A stretch of DNA of 64,000 bases from Oscheius sp. JU75 (lineage: Eukaryota; Nematoda; Chromadorea; Rhabditida; Rhabditidae): contig JASJZC010000005.1 in the NCBI GenBank assembly GCA_037178855.1, positions 248,001-312,000 of the forward strand. The letters are read 5' to 3'. Under the pieces are notes generated by a model. That model saw only the letters and a program-made list of their open reading frames with translations. It had not been told where the DNA came from and made no database searches. A program made the translations under genes and the position numbers. Below are positions 44,156-64,000 of this stretch, piece by piece (positions within the stretch are counted from its first letter, which is position 1; the number at the start of each line of letters is the position of its first letter).

Positions 44156-46308
44156 TTAGCAACGCTCCTGGATCTCGCCCTCCTTGAGTCCAAGGCACAT
44201 TCCCCACTCGCGGATGGAGATGTTGCCGTCGTTGTCGGCATCGCATCCCTCGAGGAAGGGCTTGATGCAAGACTCCATCGGAATGACGGGGGCGGTGATG
44301 GGGATCAGTTCGTGGTGAGAGACGGACTGGAACAGTAGAAGACAGTCTCTATCTCTCTGTCTCTCTATTTCTCATCTCTCTGTCTTTATGTCTTTCTGTC
44401 TCCCACTTCCTGGTCTCTGCAAAACTTCCACAGCTCCGTGCCAAGCAATTTTAAAGTTCGGGACGCAGTTGTTATGAGCGATTGGTCATCCGCGCTGTCT
44501 GTTTAAACTCGCGCGCCATTTTAAACTGCTCATAAGCTACTTATGACGCATAAAAAGATACCTTGTCATGGGGCTTGGTGTCCAGCTCGCAGAACTTCCA
44601 GATGACGGGGTAGACGTGACGCTTCTCATCATCGGTCTCGGCCTCCTGGAGGAGTTCCTCCCATTCCATGTTGTGAAGCTCACGACGCTTCTTCAGCTCA
44701 CGCATGACCTGAAAAAGTTGAGATGGAAGTGGGGAAACAAGTGCACACTGCCAGTCGTCTACACCTAGTAGTTGTCCAGTAGACCCTGTCAAACCTAGCT
44801 TTTTTGGAGCCTCTTGCAAAATAGAACAAGAGTAAATTACAAGGGAGTTAGGCTTAGTGTCATGAAACTGTAAACCTTGGCAACCTGTTGATAGAATAAC
44901 AGAAAGAAGGATGGTCATTTAGGTTTCTGGTAGCGACTCTCAACAGACATCCCATCCCTAAGAATGTCCATCCATATCTCTTCTCTCCCCACTAACTTAC
45001 CTGGAAGAGCCAGTCGGACATTCTCTCGGGGAACTGGGCCATGAGCTCGTCAGTGCACTCGTTGAGCTGCTTGCACTCTCCCAAATACTCGAGGTGGACC
45101 TTGGCGAAGGTCTTCTTCTCACAGTGCTTGGAGCCCTTCTTGCAGAGACAACGTTGACGGTAGAGTTCACAGAGGGAGGAGAAGGTCTGGTTGTTGTTAG
45201 CGCAGACCATGTCGTTCGGGTCTCCGTCGAGTTCGGGGCACTTGCTGATGCACTCGCAAATGGGCTCTCCCTTCTTGGTCACGACGCATTCCTTTCCCCA
45301 GCCGCAGACGTGGTCCTCACAGGGGTTCTTGACCTCGACTGAAACAGGAAATGAGTCTCTGTCTCTCTGTCTCTCTCCCCCACACCCTCTAACCAGTCAA
45401 AAACCTCACAAAACCTAGTGTAAAACTTGGTCGGCAGGTGTTCTCCGGCCCCTCTGTCACTCTCTCGGTCACGAAAAATGATGCCCCTTGCACTCTTTGA
45501 GGAAAAGAGGCTGCGGCTACAGCTGTTATACAAAAAGTGGTCACTGAGTTACAAAAAAGTGAAACAGCTGTGTCTTTCAAGTCCCGGGATACTGTTTTGA
45601 AACAGAAAACGTACCCTTGTTGATGGGCTTGCCATCATCAGCCTGCTCCTCGTCGATGTTTTCCAAAAGAGACTCGAGATCATCAAGATCCTTCTGAAAA
45701 TAAGTTTTCACATACGATGCTATTCATTTCTGATGTTAAAACATTTTCTGAGCCTACTGTTCTTGCTAATGCATTCATAAATGGTGCTGTGTCTGTGCAG
45801 AGATGAGTGAAACGAGTACTAATGCTAGAGCAAGCTCAAAGACAAACTTCATCTGCTACAAAATATAGTAGCTAGAACATTTAGTACCCTGATCTCAGGA
45901 ACAAGCAAAGACGGGCGGAATGCGGAATTTACAAAGGTGTCATTTAGACTGTAAAGTGTGCACAAGCTAACTGTCACCTTTGGACGTTCATAAAGTTATT
46001 CTTCATCGAAAAGATTTTTCTGAAAATTGAGATTTACATTAGTAACCATGTTACACAAGGTTATCGTTTTAGATTCAGTCTAAGCTTGAAAACGTATGAT
46101 GCGGTCAGAGCTTCTAGACAAGTGATCTACTGTATAGTATTTGCCTACTGGTTGTTGAAATCTGACCTATTTGGCGCTAGCTGTCAGGGTTTAAGAAAAA
46201 CTGAACGAATACTACGATTACAGGAGGCAAAAAAAAACAGAAGCTTACCTTCTGTTCTGTTGGCAAGAATGAAGCTGCCAAGAGCAGCGCAGCGAGAGCG
46301 ACGCGCAT
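44156..46308 (-). CDS. ost-1: SPARC/osteonectin, extracellular matrix collagen-binding protein
   Basis: Five exons: 46308-46249, 45693-45615, 45338-45001, 44708-44562, 44326-44156, 264 residues, the length of C. elegans SPARC. A signal peptide (MRVALAALLLAASFLP) precedes an acidic segment (DLDDLESLLENIDEEQADD). The follistatin-like domain follows (NPCEDHVCGWGKECV, then CECISKCPELDGD and a Kazal-like Cys pattern). The alpha-helical EC domain ends in a canonical EF-hand (DADNDGNISIREW) and a final Cys-containing GEIQERC. SPARC is secreted into basement membranes, where it binds collagen IV and Ca2+. The start is preceded by ATTCAG 10 bases upstream. The gene is head to head with the Ly6-like gene, with 318 bp between the two start codons. 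The symbol is the C. elegans name. Confidence 0.95.
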
Positions 46309-46626
46309 GGCGGCTGTTCTGAATGACTCGGAGAGACGGCTGGTCTGTTGGCACGCCCCTCGGGGGAAGCTCCTCTCTGATTGATCGAATCGTCTACTAC
46401 AAAGATGGATCAAGTGAGATGATGTTTCGCAACCTTGAAAGAGAGACAGAGAGATAGAAACAGAGCGACAGAGACGAGTTCAGCAACCTACCCTGTCCGT
46501 CCTCCAAAAGCAACTACTAGTAGACTACTTCCAAGAACGCATAATTCCAGTAGTTTCAAACTTTGTTTCAAAACTTTTGCACAATTTCCAAGCAGTTATA
46601 CAAGTTTCTTCCATTAGAAGTCCCAA

Positions 46627-47181
46627 ATGAATCTACAGCTGCTTCTAGTGCTCGTCTCTCTACCACAATCTACACAAGCTGCCTTCTACTGCTTCAGGAC
46701 TAATCCCTTCGCGACGGAACTCGACCAGGAGCAGTGTCATCCGTATCGTGGCTGTGAGACGCGTCTTCTTGCCAAGGACAAGGGTAACTTTTCCGTCGAG
46801 GTCGGCTGCAACAGCTACGAGGATGCCTGTCAGAACCATGTCGGCAGCTGGGGCTTCAGCGTTTGCTGTCGACCGGCTCTCTGCAACCACGTCCACGAGC
46901 TCCTTCGACCCGGAATCGACATCCAGACGGCGGCCGGTATTCTGAAGCGGGAGGCCAAGAGACAACTGGTCCAGGAAAACACGGACCGACTGCCCAACCC
47001 TGTGCCAAAGATTCCAACTGAGAATGGAGAAGTCGAGAAGACGGCAGCTCCGATGGCCGAAAAACAAGTGGCAGCCGGGCGACCGAGGCATTCTGGGTCT
47101 TTGAATGGGCTTCTGAGCGGGACTGCGACGATGCTGATTTTTAGAGGTTTGTGGGAAATGTATAATAAATACCTTACATGA
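46627..47181 (+). CDS. Ly6/uPAR-like secreted or GPI-anchored cysteine-rich protein
   Basis: Single exon, 184 residues. A signal peptide (MNLQLLLVLVSLPQSTQA) is followed by about 75 residues with eight cysteines, ending in the CCRPALCN signature that closes Ly6/uPAR three-finger domains. A Lys/Glu-rich linker and a hydrophobic C-terminal stretch (GLLSGTATMLIFRGLW) follow, compatible with a GPI signal, although a charged tail after it makes this uncertain. Nematode members are extracellular modulators of receptors and of unknown function. No intron is needed, unlike most genes in the window. It shares its upstream region with SPARC. Confidence 0.75.
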   Translation: MNLQLLLVLVSLPQSTQAAFYCFRTNPFATELDQEQCHPYRGCETRLLAKDKGNFSVEVGCNSYEDACQNHVGSWGFSVCCRPALCNHVHELLRPGIDIQTAAGILKREAKRQLVQENTDRLPNPVPKIPTENGEVEKTAAPMAEKQVAAGRPRHSGSLNGLLSGTATMLIFRGLWEMYNKYLT

Positions 47182-48646
47182 GACTACGGTAAACTAACTA
47201 TCTCTGTCTCTCTGTCTTCCTGTTTATTTGTCGCTCTGTCTCCTATTTTTCCACCATTATCTCCCAATCAATGAGTTTATACTGGCCCAGATGTTCCTAC
47301 TCTACTGCTACCAAACAATGAGCCACATCCAAAACGCTCTCTCCCTCTAAATCACGACCCACAGAATTGCGACACAAACTGACACGTCATCCATCCGTCT
47401 ATGAAAGTGCAAGAAGACAGCTTTACAGCCTGCTCCCGCTCAGGCGGGTTAATCAGTCAACAAGAGGTGGATGTAATATGCTAATGAGCACGACGTAATC
47501 CGGAGGAAATTTCTGTGGACAAACATATGGCGGAATGGTTTTTGTCACCACGACACATGTGCTCGGCAAAAAGTTGATGTTAGGTTTTGCACGGCACAGC
47601 TCGTCTATCAAGCTGTGGTTTTGTGAGAGGGTGAGAGACAATGAGAAATTTTTTGGGACAAAGAGAGGCACAGAGACAGAGAGACAGAGAGACAATAGCT
47701 TTCATGACTCATTCCCTATCCCATTCTGCAACTCTCCTCTGGATTGAGCACAGCTGTTCTGGTATAAATCCGGATGTCCACTCTATCGGCTCGATGATCC
47801 CCTGGCCCAGTTTTTTTCGGCTGCCAGTCGCAACAGGCGCAAGAGTTGATTTACGAGAGACCATGTCGGCAGGCCACAGGCTCCCGGAATGTTTGACTGA
47901 CAGCTACCGGGGAGGGTGATGGGACGAGAAGGAGTTAAGAACAGAAGGAAAGGATCTGAAAGGATGACAGTGTCAATGTCTGTCTAACTTTTTTGACTTA
48001 TACTCTGTTCTTCCCTGTACACTTTGATTGAGTCCTTCTTCTGAACATCTCGACTCATTCCCTGACCAGTTCTGTACTGATCTTTGACAGTCTCCAGCTT
48101 CTTGACTCATACTCTGTCCCCTACTCTCTGATCACGTTTGTTCCATAGCCAGACTCATTGTTATAGCAGTGAGACTCTGATCATCGACTATGTACCTAGA
48201 TTCTATCCCTTGACCACCGACAAATTCCTCTCCCTCTCTCACTCTGACTCACTCTCTGTCTCTACCAAACAGCCGTCCTTCCTGACCACTCTCTGCCTCC
48301 GAGCGTCAGTTGTCTCTCTCTCTCTTATAAACAGAAAGAGACTCCAGGCCCTTCCATCATGTTGTACTCGCTGAGAGATTCGAAAGAGAGGGATCGAAGG
48401 GGAGAGAGCTTACCTCCTCATTTAGGGATTAGCCGCCATGGTCACAGAGGGCGAGAGCTAGGCCCCCAATCATGCAATAGCTCTCTCGCGCATTTGGGAC
48501 ACCATGACAACACCGCTCTGTCAGCCGGCTGTGGCTCTGCGTTCTAGGAGAGAGGATGACGGTTTGGTAGGTGTTTGGAGGACACAGAAACAGAGCCCTC
48601 TGAACTTTAAAATTTATTTCAGGGTTGGGGTTTCTTCTGGTTCAGT
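47182..48646. other. Intergenic region
   Basis: No supported gene. The sequence is rich in CTCTGACTCACTCT-like and TCTCTGTC-like tracts (about 48100-48330). A GACAGAGA tract lies near 47667-47695. Confidence 0.45.
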
Positions 48647-49737
48647 ATGGCTCTTATTGGATTTCTTATCTTCTTCACCTTCCTCGTCTACAAGTTCTGG
48701 TGGCTACCGAGGTAAGCTCATGATTAGTATCGGACACCATTCTTCTAGAAAACAGTCCGAACACTCCAAGCAGTACCAGCAGAACTGGAAGCCTAGTACT
48801 TTGAGATGGAGCGATAGTCAACCAGGTGAGAGAGGGTGGGGCTAATGGGGCGGAAGTTCTTTGTGAGTAGTAGGGGCGAGAGGAAGTAGTCGAGAAAGAA
48901 CGAAAGCGGGAACGAAAGACAGAGATACATCAAGAAATCTGATTCACCCTGACTCAACCCTTACAGCAACAATGCAATCGACCGGTCTTCCACCCGGCTA
49001 CAATGTGCCCAAGAGTTCTTCGTTTCTAGTAAGCAGACATCAAAGTCAAGTAGGTTTTACTGAAAAGTTCAAAAAAGAACTGAGCCTAATGTTAGATAAA
49101 TTTACCGGACAAGAGGAAAAAACTGTAACCACGTGTGCTTATCTATCTTTTTGATTGTTTGCCAGCCTCGATTTCCCGGCCCGGGTCGACAGTGTTGGCA
49201 AACATTTGACTCTTTTCAGCTGACTGCAGGACTTCTTACGTGTTCCATATATTTTACCCTTTTTAGCTTAGGCTTGGCCAATTTTTATCCAAATCTTTTG
49301 ATTGAAAAACGTTTTAGAGCCAATTGTACGCTCCACAGACACAAGGACCTCCAGTCATTATCATTCCTCCTGATATGGACCTCACAAAGGTGTGTAGAAA
49401 AAACTCTTTGTCTTTCTATCTCTCTGTCTCTCTGCCTTTCTGACTCCTGTCTGCCTCACAGTGTAGTTTCCAGACTCCCAGTCCGCGATCCGTTGTCCCC
49501 TTCTCTCCCCAAGGACACTACCGAGTCCAACAGGAACACAGTCCATACCCAGCAGGTGAACCTTTCATTTTCTTCTTAAAAGTTCAAACAGGAGACAGAC
49601 GAATGAGCTACAATCCCAACATCTCGTCCGATCCGACTCTTCCCTATGAGGCCGTGGCCGTCCGTACGACCACCACTACCAGACGAACTACTGTACTTAG
49701 CCCTGTCAGTCAGAGTAGAGTCACAACTATCGTTTGA
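48647..49737 (+). CDS. Small single-pass membrane protein of unknown function
   Basis: Five exons: 48647-48711, 48749-48825, 48967-49028, 49474-49555, 49592-49737, 143 residues, all joining in phase. A hydrophobic segment (ALIGFLIFFTFLVYKFWW) at the very N-terminus is followed by a polar, Ser/Pro/Tyr-rich tail (LPPGYNVPKSSSF, FSPQGHYRVQQEHSPYPAG, YNPNISSDPTLPYEAVAV) and a Thr/Arg-rich end (TTTTTRRTTVL, QSRVTTIV). It looks like a signal-anchor protein with a long exposed tail. The ATG follows GTTCAG by one base. I do not recognise the family. The first intron is only 37 bp. Confidence 0.6.
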
Positions 49738-51849
49738 ACTAAATGAAAATTCCTAAAGTCAAGCTAATTTTGGCTTGTTGCTAAAAATAAGCTTCAGACA
49801 AATGTATTTCTACTCGGATTTGCGTGCGCTCTAGAACTTTTCTTCTGTCGCAGTGAAGTCACTGAGAGTCTTTTGTTACTACTGCGAACTGAAGGCAAAG
49901 GAACGGCGAAAGCCATCGGAGACGGCCACTCCCTTTGTGTTGCTTGATACATTTCGACGATGAAATCCACACACAAAATATTTTTCTCCTTAAGGGGCCA
50001 CGTTAGGATTGATTTAATTACCAGTAACTGCTTCGGAAAGATGATGGTAGGTCTCTGGAAAATTTTTCAGCTACCCGAATTTCTTCAAAGTTAATTCCAC
50101 TATTACATCTTGTACATCCGAGCGTCACATACTTGCATACCACACACCACAGACCATACTTATACCGTGAATTTTTGCCGCCCTTTTGCGAATACGCTCA
50201 ATTTCGAGTTTTCTGTTCCATTTCACTCATTTCAGAGTTTCTAACTGTTTTTCGGATTCAACGTGTTCAAGAACCCCTAATAATGTTGTTAGAAATATAG
50301 AAAAGTTGCCGATATGAGCGAACTTTATCGTTGTTGGTCTAGCATAAGGACTTCTCACTACCGCAGCACATACCGGGCTGTTTGCATGTTCTAAGGAGTT
50401 TTATGCATGCTGAAATCAGTATACAAGGTTAGAAACTGAAAAATGACTCCTATGCGTCAGAATACCCATTTACGAACAGCTACCGTATCTTTCGAACGGA
50501 GGGGGACGCTTGCCGAACTATTACCTCAATTTTTCGTAAATTTTCTCCTGTTTTTTTTTTGGTAATTTTTTAGTCAAAGCAGACAATTCTAGGATGAAAT
50601 TTATCAGCGAACACGATCAGAAGACGGAAAAATGAGTGGAAGCAGCGGAATATGCATATTCAGGGAAGATCGTTGCTAGACCCAACTACAAAAGTGGCTC
50701 CGCAACCCACCCATCCACCCACAATGCCAGTGTCCCTGGTATTTGACGACAAGTGCTTTGCCATCACAAAATCGGCTCTGTATTCCATATTCTATCCGCT
50801 GACAGCATTGCCTGCTTAAGGGTCAGATAATCGATAAAAGACCATACAATTGGATAATATTGGGGTAGCGGTGCCGCTAGGACATAAAAGACTGCTCATC
50901 CTGTCTTTGTCTCTCTGTCTTTCTGTCTCACTGTTTGAATACTTTCAAAGTAAGTTCTCTGAAAAGTAACCATATTTGTATTCAACAAGCAGTTTTTTAA
51001 ACACTCATCCATATCCCGCCAAGTTTAGATACGACGGCTTCTCTTCCTTCTTTACTTCTTGGAAGTCCTCTGAAAAGAATTCTATCACATCAGTAGATTC
51101 GTCCATTTCTAGGGCTGCGGCCTTGAGGAAAAAGAAGCGAACTTATAAGAAGGACCGATAAAGCCGAGCAGATGCAAGCGGACAGGAAGTAGAGAAGGAC
51201 TGATAAGGAGAAACTGCGTAGTCTCTTTCTCATTTGTGTGATTATGTGCTTCGACAGGCACAATCGCTGGTATTTGCGTTCGTATTTTGTCGCTGAACTT
51301 TGGCGTAGTTTTGCGTAAATAACTTTTTGAAATAAATCCTTCATTACATCTCTCAACCTTACAACTTCGATGAAAAATGTGCGTGAACAAATGCATGAAT
51401 ACAGTACCGAAAATAAGAAAAATGCACAAGGACCTTTCATAGGCCCCTCAAAAACAAGTAAAATAATCTCAAAAATCCTCTGCTTTGATTTCCCTCTACA
51501 TACACTATATTTACTGCGACCTTCTCCGTCGTTTGCAGTTTTGGGTCCCAAGACGACACTTTCCAACTTTAGCATGTTCTACAAACTTGTAGCATTTGTT
51601 CCGGACTACAACTGCGTAGGACACGAAAAGTTCGGAAACTTGGTCTTGGGGCCGAAAAATGCAAAAATACGGTGAAGGTTCGCAGTTTTCATTGTTCTAA
51701 GGGAAGATATGACTTTTCTTCAAGTGGGGAAAGGGGGAGATTCATCTTCTGGGAGGCTATTATGTATGAGTGAGCCACGTTTTCTTCGATTTTCACACAA
51801 AAAAAGTTGGGATACCGGTACGGAATGGGTGGGAAACAGTAGGAGGCTC
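49738..51849. other. Intergenic region between membrane protein and PKC genes
   Basis: No supported gene. A short acidic minus-strand reading frame near 51030-51130 follows a pyrimidine-rich acceptor-like stretch but cannot be tied to anything. A weak foldback (GTTCTACAAACTTGTAG against CTACAACTGCGTAGG) lies at 51571-51630. Confidence 0.4.
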
Positions 51850-62763
<10,914 letters not shown>

Positions 62764-64000
62764 GGCGACATCTGAAATTCCCAGTTATTCAAATTGTCAA
62801 CAGATAACGAGGTGGGACGGGTGTGGTAAACAGCTGTTCCAGAAAGAGTTGAGGTCAGCTTGGAGGAGACCTCTGACTGACAGCTTTATGGCTAATTAGA
62901 GGTGTGGGAGGTATCAATGAGGGAAATTTTGCTATAAATGCCTCACTTTGAAGCTGTGAGATGTTTATTAAGATGACTCAAATACAGCAGAAAAAGGGAC
63001 TAATAATTCCATAGAGAGGAGTGATTATAAACAGATTAGAAGACCGAGTTGCGGGTGATACGCGATTACTATTTCTGCTCCCGACATGATATCATTATGA
63101 TTCCAGCTTACGAAAAGGGCAAAGTTGAAACTAGAGAATCGTATGAGATGTTAATAGAACTTTCGAAAGGACTGTCTCTCTGTTTGTCTCTGTCTCTCTG
63201 TCTCTCTGTGGGTTGGTGTCTCTGTGTCTCTACTTGCAAAGGATGCTAGCCAGTTGATAGTCTAGACTCGACCTACAGCTGGAAAAAAGCAGAAGGATTT
63301 ATCTTCGCATCAGATGAGGCCACTTTGTTATTCCGCGCGTCCTTTCCTCACCCTCCTTCTTGCATTTAGTAAGCCTGGCTCATTATCTCAAAGACGAGAA
63401 GAGAGTGAGAGAGCCTGCTGCTACTTTTCGATTCAATCTCTGTCTCTCTCTGAGATTTACCTCACCCTCCCGCGCGCGGACTGCACATCCGCCTGGGAAA
63501 ATGTGATGGGGGAGGTGGAAGGATTACTAAATATTGTTCCTTACACATCAAAATTCAGTATCATGAGAGAAAGAGTCGGAAAGAAAAGGATACGTCCAGG
63601 TCGCTCCGCTTCAAGTGGACAATTCTTGGGTCCGAAACAAAAACTTTCAGCTTTGATATGTTCTGTTGTAGCCCGTACCAAAATCTACAGCTTTACAGAA
63701 CAACATTTTGCTGGAAATCCACGTTTTGATGCCTTTTAGCCACGAATGCTTGATTTCAAGCCAAGATTGAAAGTGTTAGATGTTGCAACAACTTTTTCGG
63801 GTCCAAAAAGTGAGTTTTAAGCTTTCTCTTGTCTTACAAAATTGTAGCCGGTACCGAAACCAATAGCTTTGCAAAACATCACACTGCCTAAAAACCACTT
63901 CTTCGGCACGAAAAAACTTATTTCTTTTTTTGGCTTGGCCCCGGTCGCCCGTGTCACTCCCGTACCATCTCTCACCCGCCAGCTCAATATAGGTGCAGAA
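62764..64000. other. Right end of the window, upstream of PKC
   Basis: No gene was recognised. A TCTCTGTC tract lies at 63172-63232, and family A repeat fills the last 350 bp. Confidence 0.45.
63640..64000. repeat. Dispersed repeat family A, copy cut by the window end
   Basis: 63795-64000 is nearly identical to 56035-56240 (shared TTTCTCTTGTCTTACAAAAT and CACTGCCTAAAAACCACTTC). A diverged half-copy with its own foldback precedes it at 63640-63720. Confidence 0.75.

Noticed and set aside
49794..49976. 60-codon minus-strand frame after the small membrane-protein gene
   Set aside because: No splice partners or domain; codon composition is not distinctive.
51030..51130. Acidic minus-strand peptide MDESTDVIEFFSEDFQEVKK following a pyrimidine-rich AG
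   Set aside because: Only about 34 codons with no neighbour exon and no homology that I can recall.

Overview
The window looks like nuclear DNA of a nematode, most likely a rhabditid. Reasons: a transthyretin-like secreted protein (a nematode-expanded family), a neurogenin whose bHLH closely resembles C. elegans NGN-1, many introns of only 34-75 bp with GT..TTTCAG ends, and start codons that sit directly behind 3'-splice-like sequences as expected for spliced-leader trans-splicing. The species cannot be named from the sequence.

Layout. 1-1183: the 3' end of a Q/N/S/Y-rich protein gene (+) meets a transthyretin-like gene (-) tail to tail. 2325-9677: a tandem-domain class II histone deacetylase (HDAC6-like, -), with a TLC-domain membrane protein gene (+) nested in its 3.9 kb intron. 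10200-19051: a Shab-type voltage-gated K+ channel (+), with uncertain 5' exons. 19421-28559: geranylgeranyl diphosphate synthase and, 181 bp upstream of its start, the 3' end of a SART3-like splicing factor (both -, operon-like). 29751-30458: a broken adenylate kinase. 31593-34043: neurogenin (+) and MAD2 (-), tail to tail. 35021-43994: DNAJC2/zuotin, an ankyrin+SAM protein (ANKS3-like), a PDZ protein sharing the ANKS3-like C-terminal tail, and an unrecognised serine-rich protein, all on + with gaps of about 170-220 bp, an arrangement typical of nematode operons. 44156-47181: SPARC/osteonectin (-) and a Ly6/uPAR-like secreted protein (+), head to head. 48647-49737: a small single-pass membrane protein (+). 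51850-62763: a novel-type protein kinase C (TPA-1/PKC delta-theta class, -).

The non-coding sequence is unusually repeat-laden. There are interrupted (GACAGAGA)n/(TCTCTGTC)n tracts in many introns, a foldback family built on a 16-20 bp palindromic arm, a roughly 600 bp dispersed family, a short CAGCTG-centred interspersed motif, tRNA-like insertions in introns, and two TA-flanked inverted-repeat (MITE-like) elements, one of which is inserted inside a tRNA-like element. All introns were placed by eye from splice signals, reading phase and family conservation. Where an exon is supported by phase only, the entry says so. No CRISPR, rRNA, viral or plasmid feature was seen.
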